A stretch of 30,000 nt of DNA from Bigelowiella natans CCMP2755 (lineage: Eukaryota > Cercozoa > Chlorarachniophyceae): NCBI GenBank assembly GCA_000320545.1, contig ADNK01003464.1, positions 1 through 30,000 of the forward strand. The letters are read 5' to 3'. Below are positions 1 to 10,211 of this stretch, in pieces; the stretch's first letter is position 1; each line of letters starts with the position of its first letter. The notes below the pieces were generated by a model, which saw nothing but the letters and a program-made list of their open reading frames with translations, made no database searches and was not told where the DNA came from. The position numbers were made by a program, and so were the translations under genes.

Positions 1-188
1 AACCCTAACCCCTAACCCTAACCCTAACCCTAACCCTAACCCTAACCCTAACCCTAACCCTAACCCTAACCCTAACCCTAACCCTAACCCTAACCCTAAC
101 CCTAACCTAACCCTAACCCTAACCCTAACCCTAACCCTAACCCTAACCCTAACCCTAACCCTAACCCTAACCCTAACCCTAACCCTAA
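1..188. repeat. Telomere, CCCTAA repeat array
   Basis: About thirty copies of CCCTAA run from the first base, so this is a chromosome end with TTAGGG telomeric DNA on the strand that runs outward. Most units are perfect. Irregular units include one with an extra C near the start and one shortened CCTAA unit near 105-110. TTAGGG is shared by animals, fungi and many protists, so it does not identify the organism. Confidence 0.98.
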
Positions 189-270
189 GTCCCAAACCCT
201 AAACTTTGAATCCCAAACCCTGAACCAAAATCCTGAACTCCAAATCCTAAATCCAAACTTTGCTCCGTCG
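189..270. repeat. Degenerate telomeric repeat
   Basis: The perfect array gives way to CCCAAACCCTAAAC, ATCCCAAACCCTGAAC and AATCCTGAAC-like units. These look like decayed telomere repeats with period 6 to 8. This is the usual proximal transition zone between telomere and subtelomere. Confidence 0.85.
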
Positions 271-1258
271 AAAAGTGTTGGCTAGTTTTTTGGACAGCAC
301 ACTTTTTGTGTTGCGATGATGCCTGTCGTGTTGTGCAAGAGGTGATTTGCATCTTGTTCCAATTGGCACCCACACTGCTTGGACAGTTTTTGTCTGATCG
401 TGTCATTGATGGACACGTGTTGTGCACCAGCTCGTTGTTTGCTCACAGCTCCGTCAAACCTGCAACGAATCGCCAGAACGTGTTTTTGAAGCTTTTGCGC
501 GCCACCAAGCGCGTCATGCAACGTGCATTGCATTTGTTCGCATTTCTTTGGAATTTTTCGTGCATGTCACACTTGGTCAAACACACGCGCAAAAGCACTC
601 AAAATGTGGCAGAGAACAAACGCGCAGCGTGCATCCTCTGCACAACGGGTGTGAATTTTCACACTCTGCGCGCTCACTGTGGCCCTGAAAATGGACATTT
701 GGGTCAATGTTTTGGTCATTTTTTGAGGTTTGGCCATCGGACAAGTTCTGATGACTTTTCTTTGACCAACTGCAACTGCCTGCTGCTTCAAAGCGCGTGG
801 CAAAGCGCTGCACTGTTCACAAACCCGTCGTCACCGGGTTTGACGGAGCTGTGCTAGCTCTGTTTTGTGTGTTTGAATTTGTTTTTGTTTTTTTTGCGTG
901 CGCTGTGCTCAAAACAAAACTGACAGGCAGACCAGTCCATGTGCTTGTTGCAATTTAGGCATTTAGGCATCAACCTTTTTCATCAATGTGGATGCATGAC
1001 GTCAAATCAAGCAAGGCGCTTTGTTCAGGATCATCCTGGCACATGCTAGCATGAGCTCAGTTTCATTTTTTTGTGGGTGCAGCCATGTTTGAGCTCATGG
1101 GACGACGAAGACCACGTTCATCAATTTGCATGACGCCATGCATGACAAACAATGATCGACCAAGTCGTGATGTTTGAGGCAAGTGGTGTTTGCCAACACC
1201 CATCAACAATGAGAGTAATGTGCAGTGTCAAAGCAAACACACATGTTGTGCACGTGGA
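270..1258. other. CATG/TGCA-rich subtelomeric block 1
   Basis: This stretch has a different texture from the gene-bearing DNA. It lacks microsatellites, is richer in G+C, and is full of TG/CA words such as TTGTGCA, GCATGA and CATGCATG. Open frames exist on both strands (the longest is a Cys-rich 183-codon plus-strand frame from 306 to 857), but none has a motif I recognise and they overlap antisense frames of similar quality. I treat them as chance frames in GC-richer repeat DNA. The block ends abruptly at the stop codon of the co-chaperonin gene. Similar blocks occur near 17010-18870 and 21010-22735. Confidence 0.6.
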
Positions 1259-3651
1259 CTATTCTTGAACCTTGCAGACGACATCTTTCTGTCTCAATAG
1301 TAAATATTTCTCTCCTTGTTCTGGTCCATGGAAAATATTGAGATTCTCGTTTCGAAACATCACTCGATCCCCCGCTACAAATTCGTTTGGTTTCAATTCG
1401 CCGGACATTGGGTCTTTTATTCCTGGGCCTGCTTTAACCACGACAGCGAGAGTTGTTTGTCCAGATAGGCGTGTATTGAGCAGTAATCCAGCTTTTGTTT
1501 CTTGCGGGGGTTCTTCCATTTTCATTACCATCCAATCATCGAATGGTTCTAACTCGTAGATTTCCCTCTCACTAGCCTACACAAAGAAGAGAGCAATCGA
1601 TCTTTACATTGATGGCAATGGTCGCGGTGATAAAAAACAGTGGCTACATCAATTAGAATCGCGATTGCATGTTTGATACGTTGCAAATATTGAAAAAAAA
1701 AAAGAAAACAAAACTTAATTTTATTGGTAAATAATAACCAAGGACATACTTTCACCATTGAGAACATTAAAATATTTGGGTTAGCTTAATTCTTACAAAT
1801 GGCATTTTCCCGCAGATATAGCTCGCATCGATTACATTCCATGAGTCAATCCCAGTATCTATCTCGGTTCCACCTCCTACTATCATCACAAAATCGTTCT
1901 CCTACATATTATTCAAAACAATTCCATAATACCATAGACCGAGCAGAATGTGAGGCAACAATAACAAAATAACAGTACAATGTATTTAATGCAAGACCCT
2001 GAGCATAATCCTTTACCAACTGTTAATATAATAAATATATGTATAATTTCTTAAGGTGTATGTGTACATGTGCAGGTACACATGCATAACAAATAGCCTC
2101 AACATCCATGTATAATCATCATCACCACCACCACCATCATCATCATCATCTAAATGCAATAATCATTCCATCGATTCTAATTCACTTGCTCCTCTTAATA
2201 GATATAGCAATGCTATCTCTTTCTTATTACCTCAATTTATTCGATTAGAATGTGATTTCTATCTCTCTCATTACCTCAATAGATTCGATTGGAATGTGAT
2301 TTCCATCCTTTATTCGGCCTGGTGCTTTCCTTACAACGTGACCACATTGTGGGCGCTGTCTTTTTCCACCAACAAGAAAGATCCCCCCATCCTCTTTAGG
2401 TTCAGGAGCCATTCGAAGAAGGGCAGAGTTAAACAAGGGTTTCAGATTTTCAATATCTGTATAATCCGGGTTCTCACGTGGCATAACACCAATAACGTCA
2501 CCCTCCGGCATCATCATAACCTCCTTTCCATCCTCCTCCAACTTAAGTTTGATTCTTCCCACAGCGTATGTTGTAAAAAGAAGAGTATCACCAGCCTAAG
2601 CAAAAAAGTGTATGATTACCATTTCGTAAATTTAACGACGATAAGAAAATTTTGATTTGTGAGCCACCCCCACGAATAGATTCCTCATATGTCTGTGAAA
2701 CCACCCATCCTTCCCATGAAGAGATTCTTCATACTTCGCGAAAAAATCAAAATTAACCTCAATTTTTCTTTCCCCTCTATTTCATGATTGAAATTTTTCA
2801 TTTGTGTTTGGATATACGTGAAATCGTACGACAGGGCAAAATTTTACTCAAATCCAACACTACTACCTTGACTTGAAATGTATGGGTCTTTCCTCCCTCT
2901 AACTCTCCATCCCCAACAGCGACAACTGTTCCAAATCCAGGCCTCGATTGAAGGGAGGACGGGAGGAGTATGCCTCTGCAAAAAATGCGATTCAGATTAA
3001 CTACGCTTTTATAATGTAATAGAATTGTTCTGTCTTCTGATTCTTTAATTTTTATGATGCAAGAATAGAGCATACCCGCTTGATTCTTCTTTTGCTTTTG
3101 GCACGTCAAGTAAAATTCTGTCCCCACGGGCAGATACCGTCTTGTATTTAGCAGGAATTACCATCTGCGTCTCTGCATACTGCTCGACTGCTCTCATCCT
3201 TTTATTTTGCATCTTTATCGTAGAATGGATAGTGCTCGTTGGACGTGTCATCATGGGATTACTACCCATCTGTTGGAGTTCAGGCGTTAGTATTGATATC
3301 AAGCGCAGAGTGTTAGAATTTAATCTCTCTGAAATGGAAACTATAAAGTGCACTTACTGGTATTGAGGAAAACCCCGTTTTTCCAACTTGACCAACATGC
3401 CCATGTTGGACACCATACTGTACGGAAGTAGCTTTCGTGCCATGGGTGAGATTAAGCAACTGTAGTGCCAAGAGTACCACTCCTGCTACCATCAGTAAGA
3501 GATGATATCGACGCTTACACATTCTTATTGGATGTTGATCAAGTTCGAAGCGCGCCGAAATGTCCCTGCTTGAGTTGTCTAAGTTATGATATTCTACGAG
3601 ATGATCGTAGCCGTCCTCTGTACAAGGGGGGGTCCTTGATAAGAAGACCAT
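1259..3651 (-). CDS. Triple-domain GroES/Cpn10 co-chaperonin, probably organellar
   Basis: Six exons on the minus strand: 3651-3358, 3269-3076, 2975-2867, 2595-2275, 1901-1797, 1576-1259 (1341 bases, 446 residues, all junction phases agree). Intron 1 carries a perfect TACTAAC branch site. The protein would be a co-chaperonin that caps the Cpn60 folding chamber. Three Cpn10 domains follow a leader: domain 1 about residues 135-237 (GDRILLDV, GGILLPSS, GTVVAVG, AGDTLLF), domain 2 about 249-341 (NLKPLFNSALLRM, GGIFLVGG, GHVVRKAPG, ENDFVMIVGGG; clearly diverged), domain 3 about 349-446 (ELEPFDDWMVM, AGLLLNT, VVVKAGPG, GDRVMF, YLLLRQKDVV). Each keeps a hydrophobic tripeptide in the mobile-loop position (ILL, IFL, LLL). 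Plastid Cpn20 has two such domains. The N-terminal part has a hydrophobic stretch (HLLLMVAGVVLLALQLLNL, about 50-68). A start at the internal Met of MCKRRYHLLL would make this a clean signal peptide, so the true start is uncertain. Targeting to a complex plastid is inference. Confidence 0.85.
2226..2313 (-). repeat. 44-base tandem duplication across the exon 4 donor of the co-chaperonin gene
   Basis: Two copies at an offset of 44 bases. On the minus strand each reads GAAATCACATTC, then AATCGAAT, then ATTGAG followed by GTAAT. The donor GAG/GTAAT at 2275/2274 therefore exists twice. Use of the second donor would read into an in-frame TAA inside the second copy and truncate the protein within the second Cpn10 domain. 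Confidence 0.85.
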
Positions 3652-4549
3652 GCGGTGCTCCGAGATTAAACGTAAGAAATATTAGAAAGCAAATATTACC
3701 AGAAATTTTGCCATTTTAATAATCCTTATGCTGTCGCTTGGACTATTTATGGTTGTGATTACTATAATATCATTATCCGTATCACACTTTTGAATGACAC
3801 TTAAGTCTTATTCGAGATTTAAGTCTCTTCGGTTGGCGTATTTTAGGTATATTCTGGTACACATTTGGCATGAAATTCTGGCGATGGCTACAACAGAAAC
3901 AACATGCATGTAGATGCACCGTGACAATAACATACTCATCTATCAATGTTACCATGATCGATCACATTATGATAAATTTTATACCGGCTAATTACCACTC
4001 GATATCCTGCTATGATTTCATCTCTTGATCTACTTACTTATAATACTCACTTGATCACATTTTGATAAATTTTATACGGGCTAATTACCACTCGATATCC
4101 TGCTATGTCATCATCTCTTGATCTACTTACTTACCTCACATCCATTATTACATTCCAATAAGACAAGAGCAAGGGGAAGGGACTTCCACTGGCCTTGTGA
4201 GGTGCTGCTCGTAGCTGCCCTGGCCAATTAGGAAAGGGAACTCAAGAACAGAGAATAAAGCTCCAAAAACTTATAGAGGTTTCTTACTCCCCACCCACCA
4301 GATATAAAAAAAAGACATTCCTGCACATGTACAAAAAGTATTTCCAATTCATACAACTCGTAGAATCAAAGGGAGGAGGCATCTATAAATGACAACGAGA
4401 AATACGGGGGACAAACTCAAGAATATGATACACCTGTACACAACGTATACATGCTATGAAACAAGGAGTAAACAAACATAAAACATGTGTGGATGTCGAG
4501 GTAGATGACCCTTTTTCACAGCAGGAGAATAAGCATCAATTGATTGATC
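3652..4549. other. Divergent intergenic region between co-chaperonin and BAR genes
   Basis: This is the probable bidirectional upstream region of the two flanking genes. It contains the 93-base duplication listed separately. An upstream ATG at about 3714 on the minus strand (reading MAKFL) could belong to a tiny extra 5' exon of the co-chaperonin, but I could not decide this. No other coding signal is seen. Confidence 0.5.
3960..4137. repeat. 93-base intergenic tandem duplication
   Basis: Two copies begin with GATCACATT at 3960 and 4053. They share the words CTAATTACCACTCGATATCC and CATCTCTTGATCTACTTACT and differ by a few substitutions. The period is 93 bases. It lies between two divergent genes, not across any exon I can see. 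Confidence 0.85.
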
Positions 4550-5018
4550 ATGTTCAAGAGGAGGGTGTTTGATGCTTTAGCAGGCCATAAGACAGGTTAG
4601 GTTATATAGATCCGAAACTACCACTCTTTCAATACCCTCTCCATAAATGCTATTCATTTTTTAAAGTTGACGCCGCATTCGATGATCTTGGCGCCAAACT
4701 TGAAGATCTTGAAAAAAGATGCAAGGCTTTCACAAAGGTAATACGGGTTAGATATCAAATCACCATCATAATTATAATCATAATGTTATGATTATTGTCA
4801 TTGATTATACCGCAAATAAATGTCTTAACGGTTCTACCTAATAGACACCACTTCTACAAACTTATAGAATGAATAATGCACACTTGTTTCACTACTTATT
4901 AGATTACTTCCACGTACCTGAAAAACCTTAAAGGCTTCCAAGATGTAAAGAATATTTTTGAACAGCTTCCATTTCTTTTCTTGCAAGATATTTAAAATAT
5001 ATAGATTAAATCAATCAA

Positions 5019-5057
<39 letters not shown>

Positions 5058-5817
5058 TGTCGTAAGGTTACGGGAGAGGGGGACGCATGTACAGAGAGGT
5101 AAGATATGTAAGAATCGAAAAATATACATAATCAAGGGAGACTCGACTATACTTCTGGAGTGTATTTGTCTGAAGCAGCTCCAGAATTCCACATAATATC
5201 ACAATCTAAATCCACTCAAAAGCTACTCAGAATTACACATAATATCCCAATCTAAATCCACTCAAAAGCTACTCAGAATTACTCATAATATCCCAATCTA
5301 AATCCATTCAAAAGCTACTCAGAATTACATATATAATATCCCAATCTGAATCAAAAGCTACTCAGAATTACATATATAATATCCCAATCTGAATCAAAAG
5401 CTACTCAGAATTACATATATAATATCCCAATCTGAATCCGGGTGGTCGTCTATTCTGATGCTTGGAGCAAACATAGTTATTATATATGCTTTCTCAGAGC
5501 GCTATGTCAGCAGCTGGGAACATGAATAGTTATTATATATGGTTTTCTCAGAGCGCCATGTCAGCAGCTGGGAACATGAAGGGTTATTACGAGGTAGTAA
5601 CGTGTCTCCATCAATTGGCTAGGATGCTTCCCTGTTCTGTACACCCCCTCTAACATAACAAACTCCTAAATATTATTATCACTAAACATGCTCTTATTAA
5701 TACATGTTGTCACAACATTTCGTACGTACATACGTTTGTACTATAGGAACAGCAAAGCGAGCCTATGTTCAAGCTACTGGATAAACTTCATATGTTTTCC
5801 AAAGACAGTTGCGAGAG

Positions 5818-5850
<33 letters not shown>

Positions 5851-6041
5851 CTTCCCCAAAGATATATAAGAGTGTTAGCAACCGCATAATATATATATAT
5901 ATATACTTCCAATGTTAGGTTAAACAAATGTGAACAACACAGATCTCAAAACATTACACCTTTTTGTGTTTCGCTATCTTATCTCCCTTCTAATGATTGC
6001 AGCAATCTTTGCATCATCTTAACTGAGAGAGAGAGAGCGAG

Positions 6042-6087
<46 letters not shown>

Positions 6088-7049
6088 TTTAATTCCCTAT
6101 TTCTGCCAAACTAATTGAACTTAAATGACTATCCATTTATATAAAATGTTGGACCTGTATGCATCGCCTTCTTCTACACAGAAAAATACCCTTTATTGCA
6201 AAAAACAGTGGATGAGCAAGTATCTGCTGCGCTCAACAAGTTGCACGAGGTAGTGGACAAATTTAGTGACGGTGATGATGAAGCCAAGTGTGGTGGTGAT
6301 ATAGTATATTGATGTTGATGAAGATGTGGAAGTTCATGGAGCAGATGATAAGATGATGATTCGAATGTGAAAGTGGAAGTTCTATGCAGCAGATGATAAG
6401 ATGATGATTCGAATGTCAATGAAAGAGATTGTGAAGAGGATGAACATCTATAGTCTAATGTGTTGAGAGGAGAGAAAACATTCCTACAAGCACTGAGTGG
6501 CTGGTCAAAATTATGACGAAAAATAATGTGGTGGTGAATAATTATGATGCGCAGAAACTTGCATACGTGAAGGGGCGCATGAAATTGAGGAATGATGCTC
6601 GGATTAAGTAAGTTGTGCATTGAGTAGGAGCAACTTTGTTTTAAGCATTACTACTTGAATCGAGGGCAGCATTGTATTTTTATCCGTTACTGCTATTGTT
6701 ACTGTTCTTATTACACGTCGTGCATATTTTGCCACACATTGTTAAGTTTTGATCATTACAATGGCAAAATGTCCGGCCTTCGCAAAGAACGTGAAAAGGT
6801 CATACGTCCTCATATTTTTGGTGCTCCTCCTCCTCCTCCTCCTCCTCCTCCTCCTCCTCCTAAGGACACGATAGGATATATAATCTGCATATATAATTTC
6901 AAATAAGATGATAAGATAGGATATATGAATACATTTCTTATTTAGATCATAGCGAATGGACAACTTGCTGGTTGGAAGAATAAGGTTAAATAATAATAAC
7001 ACGGTGATATACTACTGTAGTGTATTATGATAAATGTGGACTACCTCAC

Positions 7050-7086
<37 letters not shown>

Positions 7087-7687
7087 GCTACTTCCCCTTC
7101 ATGACGTCATGCGGGGTCTGTAATGTGCTGCTGGTAATAAGACTTTTGAGTCAACAAACAATGATGATGATCACTCACCCAGAAGGCAGCAGAGATGGTC
7201 TATCTGCTGCTGTAAAGCATAATATGCGGACAAACAAATAATAGTATATGCGCACATGTTAATGTTGATGAGTATTTTGCTAACGAATTCATTCACACTT
7301 GTACTGTATGTTGTAAAAACGACGTTAGGATAAATTTGAAAGGAATGAGAAGAAGTATCAGGCGGCAAGAGACCAATACGAGAGAACAAACGGTCATGAT
7401 TAATCTTTTTATTTAATGAAATTAAGTTAAAGCAATTATGAGATACCACCACTGCCATTAAAATCGTCGTCATGATCATGATTACCACCACCGACGTATC
7501 TATGCACTAACTACCCATTTATTGCCTCTCTTAGCTGCCGTGATTGAGGAAATGAAAGAGCTTTATGAGACCCGATTTCAGTACATAAATGCAATGTGCA
7601 GTGGTTTCATCAAGATGCAAAGTAGTATACTCTCATTCTATAATAATAACTGATAATAGCAATCATAATCCATGAGCAGTATTGTTA

Positions 7688-7722
<35 letters not shown>

Positions 7723-8903
7723 TAGCATTTTATTCTAATCAAACGCATTTCTCGGTGGGTAAATTGACGGTCCCATATCATCGATTATGTATGCATGTAT
7801 GAATGAGTGTATGAATGTATGAATATATATATAATATAAATATATATATATGAAAGTATATATGCATATGGCAGACAGAAGGGCATTTGATAATATTTTT
7901 TGATGATTCTCTCTCTCTCTCTCTCCCTCTCTTATCAGTGTACTATTTCGCCGCATATGGAAAAGCATGTTCTTCTTACATCGGTCCTCTAAAGCAAGTG
8001 GTTGCAGGTGATTATTTGAATTTCTTATCAGCATTGGCAGCTCAGTGCGCCACCATATGATTTATGTTGGTGATTTGATGTGTATAGGTACGACACAATC
8101 TACTATTTCAAGTGGGACTACTAGGTCCAGAGATTCCAAAGTAAAAGACAAACAACTACTTATAAACCGAAAATAAACTAACGAACTATACATTCCGTTT
8201 GTATGATAACCCCCCCCCCCCCCCCTTTTTGTGTTTTCTAGTGCCGAAAATATCTTCGTTGTACATATTGTTTATATTGGTATTCACAAAGACAAATGAT
8301 GGTTTATGTTATCTTTTTCATGCTATTATTACATTACAAAGGGTGATAACGGAAGTCCAAATTCGTCTCCAACTGCTGCAGCAACAGCATTATCATCATC
8401 TCCACCACCATCTTCAAGCACAAATGGGTAATACTCATTTTATCAAGAAAACTTGGTAGTTGTTTTGTTCCATTGGTTGCACTTTTGTTCTCGACTAGAT
8501 GTTGTGTGTGCTACAATTTGAATTTGATATATTTGGTCAACAATCAGGACGATGCAAAAATCGATTGGAGATTCCAGGGAAAAAAAGGCTACGACAGCAG
8601 AAATGCCCCCAGCCCCAACTAGAAGTAGACGCAAAAAAGCCAATAAAAAGGTAAAAATGGATTCCCTTTCCTAGAATTCTCATAGAATTCCCATGAAAAT
8701 TAAGCTTTATGGATTAAAGAATATATACAGATGTTGGTATGTGTGCGCATATATTCTCTATAATTCCAAATATACTGTTTGTCTTTGCATATATTATATA
8801 TAGAAATACACACACATACGCACACACGTATGAGAAGGATGTAATGAGTGGATAAATTATATCCCATCAATAGTCATCCTAATATAGCTGTGCAAAGCGG
8901 CGG

Positions 8904-8965
<62 letters not shown>

Positions 8966-9289
8966 ATCTTTCTGACGCAGTGGTATTCGTCATGCTTGAG
9001 AGTATCGATGATAAAAACTGATTTTACATCTTAATTATCTGATATTAATCATTGATTGCACTCATCATATACATGTGCGTAGGCATCCCAACCTGCCATG
9101 CCAAGTGCCCCACCACCTCCCACCCCTCCAAAGAGTCGCAGTCGCTCCCCCCAACCAATCAGCAGACAACAGCAGCCAAATGGTCCAGCGAGTACGTGGA
9201 AAAACCAACCTATCACTCCAGGAGGCCCCTCTGCTCCGCCATCAGCTCCTACTCAAACGAATAACGTTTTTGACGATTTTGAATTCTGA
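4550..9289 (+). CDS. N-BAR domain protein with proline-rich tail (amphiphysin/BIN3-like)
   Basis: Sixteen exons: 4550-4595, 4667-4737, 4903-4944, 5552-5593, 5747-5816, 6209-6249, 6498-6607, 6747-6798, 6946-6984, 7329-7392, 7535-7621, 7939-8007, 8088-8140, 8342-8427, 8548-8650, 9083-9289 (1182 bases, 393 residues, phases agree throughout). Residues 1-244 fit a BAR fold that dimerises and bends membranes. There is a short basic/amphipathic start (MFKRRVFDALAGHKT), then VDAAFDDLGAKLEDLEKRC, TYLKNLKGF, NNYDAQKL, FDHYNGKMSGLRKE, KFERNEKKYQAARDQYE and EEMKELYETRFQYI. The tail is Ser/Thr/Pro-rich, with PSAPPPPTPP that could bind SH3 domains. It ends in NNVFDDFEF, an acidic-aromatic end like those that bind endocytic adaptors (inference). 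No SH3 domain is encoded. Exons 4 and 7 are the least certain. Donors of exons 8 and 10 begin GTCAT, which is unusual but forced by phase. The start ATG follows in-frame stops. Confidence 0.87.
5021..5055. repeat. (GA)n microsatellite
   Basis: A pure GA run in intron 3 of the BAR gene. Confidence 0.95.
5183..5440. repeat. 43-46 base minisatellite in BAR intron 3
   Basis: Six copies start with AGAATT at 5183, 5229, 5275, 5321, 5364 and 5407, giving spacings of 46, 46, 46, 43 and 43. Each unit contains ATAATATCCCAATCT and AAAAGCTACTCAG. The last three copies are shorter and share a TATATA change, so the array grew in two steps. CTACTCAG resembles a splice acceptor. Confidence 0.92.
5475..5590 (+). 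repeat. 54-base tandem duplication across the exon 4 acceptor of the BAR gene
   Basis: Two full copies and the start of a third, offset 54. Each has AGTTATTATATATG, TTTCTCAG and then the exon start AGCGCYATGTCAGCAGCTGG. Acceptors are at 5497/5498 (copy 1) and 5551/5552 (copy 2). The 54 extra bases between them are open and in frame, so either acceptor gives a full-length protein, differing by 18 residues. Confidence 0.88.
5820..5905. repeat. (TAG)n and (TA)n microsatellites
   Basis: A TAG run (5820-5849) starts immediately after the donor of BAR exon 5 (GAGA/GTGAGT) and so forms the start of the intron. A TA run follows at 5888-5905. Confidence 0.93.
6025..6085. repeat. (GA)n microsatellite
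   Basis: An interrupted GA run of about 60 bases in BAR intron 5. Confidence 0.95.
6825..6861. repeat. (CCT)n microsatellite
   Basis: A CCT run in BAR intron 8, 26 bases past the exon donor. It would read as polyproline in frame with exon 8 if the intron were retained, but exon 9 joins in phase to AAG at 6798 and completes the BAR sequence without it. Confidence 0.9.
7050..7087. repeat. (GAT)n microsatellite
   Basis: A GAT run in BAR intron 9. A second GAT run occurs at 7688-7721 in intron 11. Confidence 0.95.
7908..7932 (+). repeat. (CT)n microsatellite serving as polypyrimidine tract
   Basis: A CT run ends six bases before the acceptor CAG of BAR exon 12 (7939). It occupies exactly the place of a polypyrimidine tract. 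Confidence 0.85.
8210..8225. repeat. Poly-C run
   Basis: An uninterrupted run of about 16 C in BAR intron 13. Its length is likely to be unstable and prone to sequencing error. Confidence 0.95.
8904..8962. repeat. Compound (CA)n(TA)n microsatellite
   Basis: A CA run passes directly into a TA run in BAR intron 15. The same CA-then-TA compound recurs at 12642-12699 and 25319-25397. Confidence 0.95.
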
Positions 9290-9902
9290 CGAGAATTGTC
9301 ACTCATGCATGCAGCTAGAAATATGTGTAAGAATTTCCACTGCGATATTTGTTGTAGCGATTAAGGACAAGTTGATCATACATTATTGTGACTTAGATGG
9401 GCATGGAAATAATCACACGGATCAGGTTGATCTGTTGTTGTGTAGTGTGGCAGTGTGGAAGTGTAGAACATGTCTTCGCTTTGCATGTGTGAACGGCGGA
9501 AGCGCTTAGCAAGCGCAATAAGACCTCGAAAATTAACTATTTTATTTGTCATGTGACGACTGCAACACTGCATGCTTATTGATATTATTCAAATAAATCG
9601 CCATACGACACAGGCGGCCGCAACACGGCAAAATAAACCCTGTGCATGCATCGAAATTGTGTGTGCGCTAGTTATTATAGCCAAGCGACACTGTTATTTG
9701 CAATTGATGTCGATCATCATTATGGAATTGTTTTTCATCATCATGGCATGTATATCTAGTATATGTGTACTAAATCTAGTAAATGTAGTCTAGATGCGAA
9801 TTGCGCCTCGGTATCATGCGTGACGAGGCATCTTAAATCTCGACACTACGTACAGCAAAATGAAACAGACAGAGTGCATTTTAGCATTGCCATTGCAAGC
9901 AA
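9290..9902. other. Convergent intergenic region (3' ends of BAR and EML genes)
   Basis: About 610 bases separate the stop codons of two convergent genes, so this should hold both 3' UTRs. AATAAA occurs at 9592 on the plus strand (within TCAAATAAATCG) and again at 9632. Either could be a polyadenylation signal for the BAR gene. No coding exon is supported. Confidence 0.5.
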
Positions 9903-10162
9903 TCACCCTAAAAGTTTGATGGCCCGCATGACACGTTTGCGTTGGCCGCCTTTTGTAATGCCATAGCTAATGAGATCTTGTTCGGTGGTTTCCTTCAAAT
10001 CAATACCCATCAATTCCTGCTCTTCGATGGCTTCGAGAGTCATTGCGTTTATTCGAAGGCCCTTTGTCTCATTCACCGACTTTAGCCATTCCATTGTTTG
10101 TTTCTCATCCCACGATTCTGAAGCCGAAGAAAGATCGAGTGACTTTGCCACTTTGCTTTCGC

Positions 10163-10211
<49 letters not shown>

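Noticed and set aside
306-857. 183-codon plus-strand frame beside the telomere
   Set aside because: No recognisable motif, overlapping antisense frames of similar quality, and the surrounding DNA is a GC-richer block where long chance frames are expected.
3329-3357. 29-base intron in the co-chaperonin gene
   Set aside because: Donor fits but the acceptor at 3329 gives a stop in the required phase. The 88-base intron ending at 3270 has a TACTAAC branch site and correct phase.
5183-5440. CRISPR-like array
   Set aside because: Units are contiguous tandem copies without unique spacers, in a eukaryotic intron.
6799-6905. Polyproline extension of BAR exon 8 through the CCT repeat
   Set aside because: Exon 9 joins in phase to 6798 and continues the BAR helix; the CCT run is best read as intronic.
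7020-7241. Frames with runs of Asp, Leu, Ser or Cys-Val from microsatellites (also near 20614-20923 and 24265-24471)
   Set aside because: They are translations of simple repeats in introns or intergenic DNA, without supporting splice context.
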